NCBI RefSeq assembly: GCF_000758585.1
Contig: NZ_CP009281.1
Coordinates: 3,410,001-3,474,000, forward strand
Length of the DNA: 64,000 bases
Reading direction: 5' to 3'
DNA from: Paenibacillus sp. FSL R5-0345
GTDB lineage: Bacteria > Bacillota > Bacilli > Paenibacillales > Paenibacillaceae
Shown: one piece after another, positions 39,595-50,200 of the stretch
Layout of the letters: the number at the start of each line of letters is the position of its first letter
How positions within the stretch are numbered: the stretch's first letter is position 1
Translations under genes and position numbers: made by a program
Notes under the pieces: generated by a model
Seen by the model: the letters and a program-made list of their open reading frames with translations, nothing else
Told to the model about the DNA's origin: nothing
The model's database searches: none

Positions 39595-40080
39595 TCATGC
39601 AGATTTCTTTGGAATTGAATAAAAAATAATTTTCTTTTCTTGTTTGTCAATTTGATAATGTAAACCCAGACTCTTGGCGATAAGAGAGATCGGTAAATAT
39701 ATTCGGTCATTTATTATTGTTGGAGCCACAGCGAGTTTCACTTTTAAGCCATCATCTCCATATCCTTGTTCTGTGTATGGATTCATACCTTTAAGGTAAG
39801 CCGTTGTATTGCCTATTTCAAATTCTAATTTGGTATAACCATCTGTCACTATAATCAATTTGGTATTTTCCTGAGGTTTAATTTTAAAGTGATAAGCATT
39901 AAAGAAAGGTGCAGCGGGCAGCAGTGTAGTATTTGACTCATTAACAGCAGTTATATCTCCCGAAATCCTCTGTTTTTTAATGAAGATTTGGTAGTCGACT
40001 TCATCTGCAGGAGCTGCTGCTGCAGTTAGAATTGCAAGTGACAAAACAAAGATTGTATTCATTATGAATCTCATTTTCAT
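39595..40080 (-). CDS. Secreted stalk-domain (copper amine oxidase N-like) protein
   Basis: 161 residues. A signal peptide occupies about 1-25 (MKMRFIMNTIFVLSLAILTAAAAPA). The mature part resembles the copper-amine-oxidase N-terminal domain frequent in Paenibacillus surface proteins: VDYQIFIKKQRI near its start and APTIINDRIYLPISLIAKSLGLHYQIDKQEKKIIF at its end, the repeated substructure in which a hydrophobic strand is followed by R.YLPIS...A..LG. Start ATG at 40080 with AGGGAGAAC; ATG 40074 is an alternative. Probably a small cell-wall-associated protein; function unknown. Divergent from the iron-regulated gene that follows. Confidence 0.7.
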   Translation of the reverse strand: MKMRFIMNTIFVLSLAILTAAAAPADEVDYQIFIKKQRISGDITAVNESNTTLLPAAPFFNAYHFKIKPQENTKLIIVTDGYTKLEFEIGNTTAYLKGMNPYTEQGYGDDGLKVKLAVAPTIINDRIYLPISLIAKSLGLHYQIDKQEKKIIFYSIPKKSA

Positions 40081-40200
40081 AGTTGTTCTCCCTGTTACAA
40101 ATTAGTTATCCTTTTTACCCATATTTTAACACTATTCTGGCTAGTAATCATTTACAAGTATTTTGCGAAGAGGAGCTCAAATAAATATCTCGACTGTTAT

Positions 40201-40215
40201 TGATAATGGTTATCA
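40201..40215 (+). promoter_or_regulatory. Fur box before the AraC-type regulator
   Basis: TGATAATGGTTATCA matches the Bacillus 7-1-7 Fur consensus TGATAATNATTATCA at 14 of 15 positions and is followed by a further TGATTATCATT at 40219. It lies about 40 nt before the start at 40257, so iron should repress the gene. Confidence 0.85.
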
Positions 40216-40256
40216 TTTATGATTATCATTAGAAAGATAACGGAGGGGCAATCATT

Positions 40257-42176
40257 ATGCACAAAAGCAATCAAATATTTCTTTGGGATCAAGCGACGGT
40301 CAAGTTAATGGACGTACGCCATATTGAAATGGTGCAAGGCGAAATACTTCAAAAATATAAGATTCCAGCCAACATATTTTTACTATCGGTACATGGAAGT
40401 GCTCAAGTTCAGTTAGATCGGTCTGAATTTTCTTTTACAGGATATCAATTTTTGCATAGCGGAAAAGGGGCGACCCTCAATATTGTTCCAACAAGCGAAA
40501 AATTTGTTTACTATATCATTTATTACCGTGCATGGATTCATGAAGAGGATCTCTTCCAATCACAATATTGTTTTACCCCTGATGCACCCATTTTACTTTA
40601 TAACAAAATTCAAATGATGTATCAAAAATGGAACGAGCAAGAAGAGAGACTCAACGTAAAATCACTTTTTTATCAATTCATTCATCAGCAATTAACAGAG
40701 TTACATAGAAAAGAGACTGAGGTGAAACAAACAAGTGTAGCAGTCCAAGTAATCACCTATATCCAGGAGTACTACGCGGAGCCTATCACATTAGATTCTC
40801 TTGCGGAAGTATTTAATTTTAGTGCTTATCATTTGTCATCATTGTTTAAAGAGTACACAGGTATGAGTCCGATTGATTACTTAATTTGGTTTAGGCTTGA
40901 TCTTGCAGCAAAGCTTTTATTGACAACAGATGCTTCTGTGGGGGAAATTTCAGCAAGCGTTGGTTATAAAGACGTTTATTATTTCAGCCGAATTTTCAAG
41001 AAAAGAAAAGGAGCTTCACCTGCACATTTTAGAACAAGAGAGTTACAGCGACATAAAGTTGCTGAAAATCCATCAAACTTCCCCACATCCTCTATTTTTG
41101 AACACATCGTTCAACAGTATATTAATAATGATAATCATTATCATAATACGGATAAAGGGGAATTACATATGTTTAAAATGACAAAATCTCAGACGACGGC
41201 AGCTTTGCTGCTTTGCGGTTCTCTATTATTAAGTGCTTGCTCCAGCGGGACGGGCACAGCTGCGAAGGAGCAAAGTGCAGGGAATGGAAACGTAAATCAA
41301 ACAAAATCAGAAGAAATTTTGAAAACCCGAATAGTATCAACACCTAAGGGAGATGTAGAAGTACCCGCAGAGCCGAAAAGAGTGGCATCTGATCAATATA
41401 TGGGACATTTATTGAAATTAGGTATAGTTCCAATCGGTGTAAGAACGTTTATGCTGGATGAAGGTTGGATGGAAAAGGCAGACATTCCCAAAGAAACGAT
41501 CGAGAAAATTGAAGATTTAGGCAATTTCCCTTTAAACCTGGAAAAATTAACGATGCTAGATCCGGACTTAATTATCGGCTCAATCGATGAGAATATAGAA
41601 CAATATGAGAAAATTGGAACGACTGTTTTTCTGCCTTATTGGGAGGGGTTAACAACAGCAGGGCCGCTTGATAAGTTTAGGAGTGTAAGCAAGATTTTTG
41701 GAAAAGAAAAAGAAGCAGAAGAATGGATTACGGAATACGAACAGAAAGTAGCTGAAGCAAAGTCAAAACTATCCGGGGTGATCAAGGAAGGGGAGACCGT
41801 CTCGGTTGTTTCATTTTCAGAAAAAGCAGTATACGTCTTAGCGGCAAAGGGCGGAAACTATGGATCTTCGACTATCTACAATATGCTACAGCTGCCTCCA
41901 ACAGAAAATGCAAAAAATATGGCGGAAGGGTTTGAATCGATTTCACTTGAAGTTCTTCCAGAATACTTAGGTGATTATGTTTTTGTATATAACGGCGATG
42001 CTGATGCAACCAAAAAAGCAATGGAAAGTAACATTTGGAAAGGCATACCTGCAGTGAAAAATGGCAAAGTTTATTTATATGGTGATAACTATCATGATGA
42101 ATTCGTAATGGAGGACCCATTTTCATTAGAGCTTCAACTTGATACAATTGTGAATTTATTACTTGGCACTACTTAA
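40257..42176 (+). CDS. AraC-type (Btr-like) regulator continuing in frame into a siderophore-binding protein
   Basis: One uninterrupted frame of 639 codons. Residues 1-120 are a cupin-like sensor; about 160-265 the AraC DNA-binding domain with EPITLDSLAEVFNFSAYHLSSLFKEYTG and DASVGEISASVGYKDVYYFSRIFKKRKGASPAHFR. Where an AraC gene normally ends, the frame runs on through a second Fur box, encoding INNDNHYHNTDKGELH, and enters at codon 305 a complete lipoprotein gene. Bacillus Btr also joins AraC to a siderophore-binding domain, but without a secretion signal. Here either the AraC stop codon was lost and two proteins are made, or a membrane-spanning fusion exists. Start ATG 40257 behind ACGGAGGGGC. 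Confidence 0.8.
   Translation: MHKSNQIFLWDQATVKLMDVRHIEMVQGEILQKYKIPANIFLLSVHGSAQVQLDRSEFSFTGYQFLHSGKGATLNIVPTSEKFVYYIIYYRAWIHEEDLFQSQYCFTPDAPILLYNKIQMMYQKWNEQEERLNVKSLFYQFIHQQLTELHRKETEVKQTSVAVQVITYIQEYYAEPITLDSLAEVFNFSAYHLSSLFKEYTGMSPIDYLIWFRLDLAAKLLLTTDASVGEISASVGYKDVYYFSRIFKKRKGASPAHFRTRELQRHKVAENPSNFPTSSIFEHIVQQYINNDNHYHNTDKGELHMFKMTKSQTTAALLLCGSLLLSACSSGTGTAAKEQSAGNGNVNQTKSEEILKTRIVSTPKGDVEVPAEPKRVASDQYMGHLLKLGIVPIGVRTFMLDEGWMEKADIPKETIEKIEDLGNFPLNLEKLTMLDPDLIIGSIDENIEQYEKIGTTVFLPYWEGLTTAGPLDKFRSVSKIFGKEKEAEEWITEYEQKVAEAKSKLSGVIKEGETVSVVSFSEKAVYVLAAKGGNYGSSTIYNMLQLPPTENAKNMAEGFESISLEVLPEYLGDYVFVYNGDADATKKAMESNIWKGIPAVKNGKVYLYGDNYHDEFVMEDPFSLELQLDTIVNLLLGTT
41129..41143 (+). promoter_or_regulatory. 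Second Fur box, inside the fused reading frame
   Basis: TGATAATCATTATCA is a perfect 7-1-7 Fur site. It lies 26 nt before the ATG of the lipoprotein portion, where a separate iron-regulated promoter would be expected. Confidence 0.88.
41169..42176 (+). CDS. Fe-siderophore ABC transporter substrate-binding lipoprotein
   Basis: 335 residues from ATG 41169, which has AAAGGGGAA upstream and so can be translated on its own although it is in frame with the AraC gene. Lipoprotein signal MFKMTKSQTTAALLLCGSLL with lipobox LSAC. The mature part is a class III (FepB/FhuD-like) binding protein: GDVEVPAEPKRV near the start, GIVPIGV, LDPDLIIGS, and the long linker helix. It would capture a ferric siderophore at the cell surface. 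No permease or ATPase genes follow, so it must use a transporter encoded elsewhere. Iron control by the Fur box at 41129. Confidence 0.85.
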   Translation: MFKMTKSQTTAALLLCGSLLLSACSSGTGTAAKEQSAGNGNVNQTKSEEILKTRIVSTPKGDVEVPAEPKRVASDQYMGHLLKLGIVPIGVRTFMLDEGWMEKADIPKETIEKIEDLGNFPLNLEKLTMLDPDLIIGSIDENIEQYEKIGTTVFLPYWEGLTTAGPLDKFRSVSKIFGKEKEAEEWITEYEQKVAEAKSKLSGVIKEGETVSVVSFSEKAVYVLAAKGGNYGSSTIYNMLQLPPTENAKNMAEGFESISLEVLPEYLGDYVFVYNGDADATKKAMESNIWKGIPAVKNGKVYLYGDNYHDEFVMEDPFSLELQLDTIVNLLLGTT

Positions 42177-42347
42177 TAGTTTAATAGATGCGGAGTGCCA
42201 TATGGAAGGCGTGGTCGACATCATCCTATTAAAAATTCCGAGTGCAGCTTTCAAATGAAGATTCTAATCAATGGATATTAATGACATTGACATCCAAAGG
42301 TTTTTCTAAAATAATAGAATGTAATTAAATACTGGTACCTTTAATTC

Positions 42348-42498
42348 AGTCCAGAGAGGCTGACAAGGACAGCGGATTTTTATAATCAGCTAAGAATCAG
42401 GGCATATTCCGTCAAGGGATGCTCTGTGTCTTCGCGCGGGTTATGATGAACTAAAGAGGCTACTTGTCAGATTGATTTGACGAGTAGCCTCTTTTGTT
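42348..42498 (+). promoter_or_regulatory. PyrR-binding attenuator leader of codBA
   Basis: AGTCCAGAGAGGCTGACAAGG at 42348-42368 is the conserved PyrR RNA-binding loop, closed by GTCC/GGAC (42349-42352 with 42367-42370). Downstream lie an intermediate hairpin (CAGGGCAT / ATGCTCTG, 42398-42405 with 42419-42426) and a strong terminator AAAGAGGCTACT / AGTAGCCTCTTT (42453-42464 with 42483-42494) followed by T-rich sequence. In the pyr operons UMP/UTP-bound PyrR stabilises the first loop so the terminator forms. The codB start follows at 42542, so cytosine salvage appears to be shut off when pyrimidines are ample. Confidence 0.87.
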
Positions 42499-42541
42499 TC
42501 TGCTTTTTTGGTATCAGGACACTTTATATGGGGGTATTCTG

Positions 42542-43819
42542 ATGAGTAAACAAGATCAAGAGTTTTCGTGGCAAGCGGTGCCGAAAACGCAGAGAAATCA
42601 TTTTGGGAAGACGTTTTCCGTCATGTTGGCGTTCACTTTCTTTTCCGCAAGCATGTTGGCAGGAGGAACGTTAGGGGTCAGCTTGACATTCATGGAGTTC
42701 ATTGGAATCGTGCTTGCCGGTAATCTGGCACTCGGCATCTATACGGGAGCACTGGCACATATCGCTGCCAAAACAGGTCTTTCCACGCATTTGCTTGCAA
42801 AATATGCGTTCGGTGAAAAAGGATCGTACCTTCCTTCTTTCCTACTTGGCTTCACACAGGTAGGATGGTTCGGTGTCGGTGTAGCCATGTTCGCGGTACC
42901 GGTCGCCAGAGCGATGGACTGGAATGTGTACCTTTTGATCTTCGTGTTTGGTCTCGCAATGACGGCATCAGCCATCTTCGGCATGAAGTCGCTCGTCATT
43001 CTGGGTTATATAGCAGTTCCGGCCATTGCAATTCTCGGTGGTTACTCCGTGTTCGAAGGAGTTAACACGCTGGGTGGTCTGCAAGGGTTGCTCGATTACT
43101 CACCAACAGAGTCGCTTACCGCAGCAGCAGCATTGACCATTTGTATCGGGTCATTCATTAGCGGCGGAACGCTGACGCCCGATTTTGCCCGGTTTGCAAG
43201 GACGTCCCGGCAGGCGGTTACAGCCACTGTCATTTCGTTCTTTCTTGGGAACTCTCTTATGTTCCTATTCGGCGCAGTCGGCGCAATGGCTTACAATCTA
43301 GCTGATATCTCTGAGGTCATGTTCTTGCAAGGACTGCTCATTCCTGCAATCATCGTTCTGGGGCTGAACATCTGGACGACCAACGATAATGCACTTTACG
43401 CTTCCGGGCTGGGCTTTGCCAATATCACTAAAATATCGAAAAAGTTTTTCGTTATTGTGAACGGCATCGTAGGTACAGTATTTGCCATGTGGATGTACAA
43501 CAACTTCGTCGGTTTCTTGAATGTGCTGGGCGCAGCGATACCATCCATCGGAGCTATCATCATCGCAGACTATTTTATTGTGAAGCGCAGAAACTATAAA
43601 CCATTTGCGGACATGACTTTCAAGAATGTAAACTGGATAGCGATGGTGGCATGGGCTATCGGTGTGGCCTTTGCCCAGCTGGCTCCAGGAATAACACCAC
43701 TCAATGCACTTATCGGAACAGCGGTTGTATATACCGTGTTGATGCTGATCGTTTCTGCGAGAAAATCCAAAGAAAAGGGGAATTTAAATGATTATACAAA
43801 ACGCAAAATTGCGGGGTAA
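42542..43819 (+). CDS. codB: Cytosine permease
   Basis: 425 residues, NCS1 family, about twelve membrane segments. Start ATG 42542 with TATGGGGGTAT; an in-frame ATG 42494 falls in the terminator and is rejected. Motifs: [33 protein letters not shown] at the N terminus, the family [41 protein letters not shown], and [19 protein letters not shown], which in NCS1 carriers forms part of the substrate and cation site. Overlaps codA by 32 bp, so the two are translationally coupled under the PyrR leader. Confidence 0.93.
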   Translation: MSKQDQEFSWQAVPKTQRNHFGKTFSVMLAFTFFSASMLAGGTLGVSLTFMEFIGIVLAGNLALGIYTGALAHIAAKTGLSTHLLAKYAFGEKGSYLPSFLLGFTQVGWFGVGVAMFAVPVARAMDWNVYLLIFVFGLAMTASAIFGMKSLVILGYIAVPAIAILGGYSVFEGVNTLGGLQGLLDYSPTESLTAAAALTICIGSFISGGTLTPDFARFARTSRQAVTATVISFFLGNSLMFLFGAVGAMAYNLADISEVMFLQGLLIPAIIVLGLNIWTTNDNALYASGLGFANITKISKKFFVIVNGIVGTVFAMWMYNNFVGFLNVLGAAIPSIGAIIIADYFIVKRRNYKPFADMTFKNVNWIAMVAWAIGVAFAQLAPGITPLNALIGTAVVYTVLMLIVSARKSKEKGNLNDYTKRKIAG

Positions 43820-45056
43820 AGAAGGTTTATGGAATATTGTAGTGAAAGATGGGAAGTTTGAGCTTATCACACAGTCACTGGAATCAACTGCGAATGAGGA
43901 AGTAATTGACGTTAACGGCTCACTTGTGCTGCCGCCGTTCATTGAACCTCATATTCACTTGGATACAACGTTAACAGCTGGTGAGCCGGAATGGAATTTG
44001 AGCGGAACACTATTTGAAGGCATTCAGCGTTGGTCAGAACGTAAAGCCTTCCTGACGCACGAAGACGTTAAAACACGCTCTAAAACTGCACTGAAGTGGC
44101 AGATCGCGCAGGGTATCCAGCATGTAAGAACACATGTAGACGTCACCGATCCAAGCTTGACCGCCGTTAAAGCGATGCTTGAAGTGAAAGAAGAAATGGC
44201 ACCATTCATTGACATCCAGCTTGTCGCTTTTCCACAGGAAGGTATTCACTCCTACCCGAATGGCGTAGAATTACTAGAAGAGTCGCTGAAAATGGGCGTT
44301 GATGTGGTGGGTGGTATCCCACACTTCGAATTTACAAGAGAATATGGCGTCGATTCGATGAAGGTTGTGTTTGACCTCGCTGAAAAGTACGACCGCCTGA
44401 TCGACATCCATTGCGACGAAATCGATGACGAGCAATCCCGTTTCTTAGAAGTTGTAGCCAAAGAAGCCTACGAACGCGGGCTTGGCTCCCGCACGACAGC
44501 AAGCCACACAACGGCGATGGGTTCATACAATGATGCCTATACGTACAAATTGTTCAGATTACTGAAGATGGCTGACCTAAATTTCGTCTCCAATCCTCTG
44601 GTTAACATCCATCTGCAGGGACGCTTTGACACTTATCCGAAAAGAAGAGGATTAACTCGCGTCAAAGAACTGCTGGAAGCCGGACTTAATGTATGCTTCG
44701 GTCACGATGATATCTTTGATCCATGGTATCCGCTAGGTACAGGCAACATGCTTCAGGTGCTCCACATGGGCATTCATGCTTCTCAGTTGCTCGGATACGA
44801 CCAAATTGTAAATTCAATCGATCTTATTACGAAAAATAGCGCAAGAACGTTGAATATCGAGGATAAGTATGGCATTGAAGAAGGTAAACCTGCCAACTTC
44901 ATCGTTCTTGAAGCAGAGAACGAGTATGAGACCATTCGTAAACAGGCCGGAGTTCTTTATTCATTCAGAGCTGGGCGTAAAATCGCGGAAACAAAGCCGC
45001 GGGACACTTCGATCATTCTTGAGAACGGTTCGGAGAAGATTAATTTCAATAAATAA
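43788..45056 (+). CDS. codA: Cytosine deaminase
   Basis: 422 residues, amidohydrolase superfamily, metal-dependent. Deaminates cytosine (imported by CodB) to uracil. Start ATG 43788, with AAAAGGGGAAT inside codB. Metal-site and catalytic motifs in order: [17 protein letters not shown] (two His), [28 protein letters not shown] (metal His and catalytic Glu), [11 protein letters not shown] (His), and [15 protein letters not shown] (catalytic/metal Asp). This set is the CodA signature and separates it from dihydroorotase-type relatives. Second and last gene of the PyrR-regulated unit. Confidence 0.95.
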   Translation: MIIQNAKLRGKEGLWNIVVKDGKFELITQSLESTANEEVIDVNGSLVLPPFIEPHIHLDTTLTAGEPEWNLSGTLFEGIQRWSERKAFLTHEDVKTRSKTALKWQIAQGIQHVRTHVDVTDPSLTAVKAMLEVKEEMAPFIDIQLVAFPQEGIHSYPNGVELLEESLKMGVDVVGGIPHFEFTREYGVDSMKVVFDLAEKYDRLIDIHCDEIDDEQSRFLEVVAKEAYERGLGSRTTASHTTAMGSYNDAYTYKLFRLLKMADLNFVSNPLVNIHLQGRFDTYPKRRGLTRVKELLEAGLNVCFGHDDIFDPWYPLGTGNMLQVLHMGIHASQLLGYDQIVNSIDLITKNSARTLNIEDKYGIEEGKPANFIVLEAENEYETIRKQAGVLYSFRAGRKIAETKPRDTSIILENGSEKINFNK

Positions 45057-45106
45057 TGGAATGAAGCATGCGCTGCATCAAGCAAAGCCTGCTTTTTAGC
45101 CAAAAG

Positions 45107-45180
45107 TCCCCTCATGTTAGACAGGGCTATAAGAGATCACGTGATCGTGAACTCTTCCTGTATACATGAGGGGATTTTTT
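45107..45180 (+). terminator. Branched terminator after codA
   Basis: Outer stem TCCCCTCATGT / ACATGAGGGGA (45107-45117 with 45164-45174) followed by T6. Inside are further pairings (ACAGG / CCTGT and ATCACGTGAT), making an unusually long structured terminator. The rest of the gap to 45398 is AT-rich with no recognised gene. Confidence 0.8.
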
Positions 45181-45398
45181 TGATTCTTGTATTTCGGCAC
45201 AATAAATTTGCTATAAGTACATTGCAAAGAGAAAAAAGTGTGGAATTTTATAAATATTGGTTGTTATATTCGTTTTTCAGTGAAACTACGGATGATACAC
45301 TTAAGTAAGCGCTTTCTATTAATGGGATGGAAGAAAGGAGTAAAAAATACTTGAATTAATTTTATTACTAAGTACAAAAACAGGAGGTTATGAAGTAA

Positions 45399-46936
45399 AT
45401 GATGACTAAAAAGCTAAGGCCACTTACGATTGCTCTGCTGTTGTTTGTTCAATCGGTTCCTATGGAGATTAGCGCCGCGGCCACGGTATCTGCAGTAAAA
45501 AATGATATAACGAATACTAGCCTTTCTGCGAAAGTCGGTGATTTAGGTCAGATAGAAGAACTGTATATCAATAATAACCCTACCAATAAAAACGGAGAGC
45601 CTATCAATTTTGTTCTGCCTAACGACACAATCCCTCAAAACAATATCCAGCACCAATGGATGGGCGAAATGATTTTTTCTTATCGTACTGGTGACAGTGA
45701 ACAATTCCCTGACAACAGAGAGGGCTTTCTAGAGGTAGATACCAATAAAACGCTTGCGGCCGGCGGATCAACAAAATACTCCGATATCAATCCTAATAAT
45801 CCCTATATTGCGAAAACAGCCTCAGGAGACGGTAAGAAAGTGGAAGTCAACTTTATCGGACAGAACCTGGACTCCACAGCCCAGCGCGTAATGAAAGGTT
45901 TTGACGTGAAGTCCGTATTTGATATGGATACCCAAGACGGTTCGATGCTGTGGGAAATCACCGTGAAAAACAAAAGCGGAAAATATATTGAATTCGGTGA
46001 TATCGGTTTGCCCATGCCTTGGAATAACAAATACCAGACTTTATCTGATACCTATGACGACCGTGTAACCGTGCATAATTTTGCCGGCGCCGACAGCGGG
46101 TATGCCTATGCTATACAGCATGTAATTTCCTTCGCCGCTGGTGCGGCAGTCGGTACAAAAGAAGGCACATATACGGTCGAGCTCATTGCCAATGACGGAC
46201 AGAAAACGGGTTCCGGCCAAGTAACCTTTCAACTGGCAGCAACTCCTGAGAAACTGCCGCCGGAAATTGGCCAAGTGACTGTAACTCAGGATGTTACGAA
46301 TAACAGTAATCTGGTATTATCCGGCGAGGCAATACCTGATCCAGTGCACAGTGCGGTATTTGAACCTACTTTGTCGTATGCATGGACCGTTAAGCAAAAG
46401 CCTGATGGTGCTGGAGAGATTACTTTTGTAGGAGGAGACAAAGCAACGGCATATGCGCGCGTCAGTAAGGCAGGCACCTATGTGTTTACCTTCACAGCGG
46501 CAGACGAAGATAAGAAGGATAGTAAGGATGTAACGATTGAGCTTAAAGAAGACACCAACGACACTTACCGGGCAATTAGCTTAGTGACAAAGAAAGAAAT
46601 ATCCCCGATACTTCCCGCCCAGGTGAATATTCTATCAGATTACGGATTCATGGAGAGGGAGACTAAGTGGGATGTAATTGATCCTGACAGCTATGCGAAT
46701 ACAGGTGAATTCGAAGCTAGAGGGACAGTCAAAGACAGCGATCTAGAAGTACGAACCACTGTATATGTCGTAAATGCAGGGCTGCAAAACGCAGCGCTGA
46801 CAGCCACCCCGTCTGCTAGCTTCTCCGGCGGTGACGGTTATCCAGAAGCAATGAATAACGGCACCTGAGCCCTAAAGGCGAGACAACGAGAGCAGAAGCT
46901 GCACAGGTTCTGTATAATATTTATTTACATCAATGA
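45399..46936 (+). pseudogene. DUF5695-like surface protein with internal deletions and SLH remnant
   Basis: From ATG 45399 behind CAGGAGG the frame codes 489 residues and stops at 46868. A signal peptide (MMTKKLRPLTIALLLFVQSV...ISAAA) is followed by a domain (SLSAKVGDLGQIEELYINN, MGEMIFSYRTGD, DGSMLWEITVKNKSGKYIEFGDIGLPMPWNN) that I take for the start of the very large DUF5695 glycoside-hydrolase-like Paenibacillus proteins. At about 46110-46130 it jumps to an Ig/PKD-like segment, and at 46865, in another frame, the end of an SLH anchor remains: LSPKGETTRAEAAQVLYNIY. The catalytic middle and most of the C terminus are therefore missing. Family name from memory. Confidence 0.6.
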
Positions 46937-46987
46937 AGATAAAAGGGATTTAACAATGAAATGGCTGTCCAATAAGTTCTAAAATGA

Positions 46988-47027
46988 AAAAGGTACGGAA
47001 AACGTGATGTTTTTCCGTACCTTTTTT
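46988..47027 (+). terminator. Rho-independent terminator
   Basis: Perfect 15-bp stem AAAAGGTACGGAAAA / TTTTCCGTACCTTTT (46988-47002 with 47011-47025), T-rich 3' end. Confidence 0.88.
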
Positions 47028-47181
47028 CTATTGCAGTTCTTTCCGAATAATAAGAACGATATTCCTGTTTGAACGCTTAGGACGTCCCGGACCAAAACTC
47101 CAGTATCACTAAGACTTTTTTCATAGCTTATTTCCAAGATTCGACCTTGTTTTCACCCACTGTATAGGCCCAAAGTATAAA

Positions 47182-47197
47182 TTTACAACACTTTACA
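47182..47197 (+). promoter_or_regulatory. Possible Pho box
   Basis: TTTACA-ACAC-TTTACA, two direct repeats spaced 4 bp, resembling PhoP-binding TT(A/T/C)A(C/T)A repeats, about 100 nt before a secreted protein gene. The rest of the 270-nt gap to 47298 is AT-rich promoter-like DNA. Weak pattern match. Confidence 0.25.
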
Positions 47198-47298
47198 TAA
47201 ATATATATTTTTCTTAACCCTTATGAGATAGCATATTAGACGAAAGCGGTGGACAATTATGGAAAAATCCGCCGATCTATTTCTTAAGGAGGAAGGAT

Positions 47299-50200
47299 AT
47301 GAAGAAGAAGCATTCAAGTTGGAAAAAGAAGCTGCTAAATAGCATGCTGGTTGCATCTGTTGCCGTACCTCTGCAATTGTTCGCATTCGGAGCCGACTCG
47401 GCGATATACGCTGAGGGGCCAAGTGACCCCGCACCATTTATTGAAGCCAAAGTGGTCAACGAGCATTCAGGCCAGAAAATTCTGTTCGACAATACTCACG
47501 CGCAGACAGCCGGGGCGGCCGACTGGGTTATCAACGGTGCCTTTTCCGACTTTGGCAATGCACTTGCGCAAGAAGGCTATTATGTCAAGGAACTTCGTAA
47601 GACCACTCCCATTACGCTAGGCGATCTTTCCAGCTATGATGTCTTCGTCGTAGCCGAATCTAACATTCCATATAAATCCAGCGAACAGGCAGCCATGGCG
47701 GAATACGTGGAAAACGGCGGAAGCATCTTCTTCATCGGCGATCATTACAATGCGGATCGCAATAAGAACCGTTGGGACGGCAGCGAGGCATTCAACGGGT
47801 ACCGCCGTGGAGCTTGGGATAACCCGGCTAAAGGCATGAGCACCGATGAGGCTGGCTCTGCAGCCATGCAAGGCGTGGTCAGCTCCGATTGGCTCGCGGA
47901 TGAGTTCGGCGTCCGGTTCCGCTTCAATGCGCTCGGTGACATTAACGCAAACAACATAGTGGCTCCCGAGCAAGCCTTCGGTATTACTGCAGGAGTATCA
48001 AGTGTAGCCATGCATGCCGGCTCTACGCTGGCAATCCTCGACCCAACCCGGGCGAAGGGCATCGTCTATCTGCCTAAAACCAACAATGCTTGGGGCAACG
48101 CAGTGGACCAAGGCGTCTACAATGGCGGCGGCGTAGCGGAAGGTCCATACGTAGCCGTGGCGAAAAAAGGAGCCGGCAAAGCCGCCTTTATCGGCGACTC
48201 CTCCCCGGTCGAGGATGCCACGCCAAAATATTTGCGCGAGGATACCGGTGCCAAGAAAACGACTTACGACGGCTTTAAGGAGGCTGACGATGCTGAGCTC
48301 TTGGTGAACACCGTTAACTGGCTCGCCGAACAGGAGAGCTATACAGATTTCACCCAGGTAAGTGGTTTAACGCTGGATCAGCCTACACAGTTGCATCCGT
48401 TCGAAGAGCCGGCACTCTCCACCGAACCGCAGCCAGAGCCATGGGCCGCTCCGAACGCCGGTTATAAATGGTATGACCGCTCAACCTTCAAGGCAGGTTC
48501 TTACGGCGGAGCAGCGGCTACAGCAAGTGCGTTGTACAATTTCACACACCAGACTGTGCTGCCTAACGCGCAGGATTTCCAGATTCGTGTCAGCGCAGAT
48601 AATCTGCCTGCCAATACCAGCGTATCAGGCTTCCAGTTAGGCATCTACCAGGTGAGCAGCGGAGCCCAGATCGCCAAGATCCAGAACAGCGACGGCACTT
48701 GGCCGAGCAGCTATGGTTACAGCGCCAACTTTAGCCTGACATCAGACCTGAATGGTCATGCCTACAAAGATCTGACCGTGCAGATCAAACCGGGTACCAC
48801 GGCTGCATCTAACCTGCGCTTGCGCCAGAACGGAACGAACCTGAAGACCGATTCGGTAACGCTCGGTAACGTCCCAGCAGAACCGCTTCCGGACGAAGAA
48901 GATCCGATTCCGGCGACTGTCTCCATCGGCGAAGCCCGAACCAAGATAGTCGGGTCGTTGGTGACAGTTGAGGGAATCGTAACGACTGAGCCGGGTATTT
49001 TCGGCGGTCAGACCTTTTATCTGCAGGATGAGACCGGAGGTCTTTATGTCTATCAGAGCCAAAGTGGCTACCATGCCGGTGATACGGTCAAGGTAACAGC
49101 GTCCACGGCGCTGTACAATTCGGAGCTAGAGTTGACCGAAGTTGTACAGATCGAGAAGACCGGCACAGTCGAGCTGCCTAAGCCCGTTGCCGTACCAGCG
49201 GTGAACGATACCAATCAAGGTCAGCTGCTAAAGCTTAACGACGTGAAAGTGACGAATATTATCACCGCAACTCCAAGCGGTTCCTTTGAATTTGACGCCG
49301 TCGCCAATGACGGGACAAGCAATCATATCCGAATAGATGTCCGGACGGGTATCACGAAGGACAGCTTCCCTTATTCGGAAGGACAGAAGCTTAATATTAC
49401 GGGCGTAGCCGCGATCTTCAAAGGCGTATACCAGCTCAAACCTAGAAGTCTCGTGGACTTCAGCGTGGTGGAAGCAGAGGCCGCTCCGGTAACGACAGCG
49501 ACGTTGTCGGTGAATCCGAACGCTGCCGGCTGGTTGAACCAGCCCGCCGAAGTGACCCTGAAGGCCGACTCCGATACAGCAAAGGTTTATTACTCGTTGA
49601 ATGGCGCCGCTCAAGCCATATACAGCACTCCGTTGGCCGTAAGCAAAGACGGACAGTATACGCTGACTTACCATGCGGTTTCGGACAAGGGGAAGGCGGA
49701 AGAAACCAAGTCACTGACCCTTAATATCGACACGGTTTCACCGACAGTGGAGCTGACGGAGTCTGGTCATGCGGTCGGCGATGTGGATGAGGAAGCCCAG
49801 CTTAAGTTTGTATTGACTGCCGAAGATAATCTGTCTGGCGTAACCTCCAAACAGCTCCTACTGGATGGACAGCCCATAGCCGACGGACAGTCGCTGAACG
49901 CTGCGGAGCTGGGTGCCGGGCCTCATACTGTAAGCTATGTCGTGATCGATGCCGTAGGCAACACTACCGAAAAGAGCTACAAGTTCCAAATTACTGGCGG
50001 AGCTGCACTCGCAACTGACAAGCCTGGTCAGCCGGTGTTGTACTCGAACAGCGGCTACGGTAATGGACTCAGTGAAGGCAACTTTACCGTCACCATGAAC
50101 CTCTGGTGGGGTAATAACGCTACCAGCTACAAGCTTTATGAGAATGGCACGCTGATCGATTCCAAGTCGCTGAAGGATGTATCACCGTCCGCCCAGACGA

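Noticed and set aside
42334..42340. GGTACC at 42335 as another MarR operator
   Set aside because: Only the six-base core is present, single copy, without the ACA flank.
42494..42541. Upstream ATG 42494 as codB start
   Set aside because: It lies at the T-tract of the attenuator terminator and has no ribosome site.
47183..50000. Long open frames opposite the 1098-residue protein gene
   Set aside because: They follow from GC-rich codon bias of the plus-strand gene and have no ribosome sites or family motifs.
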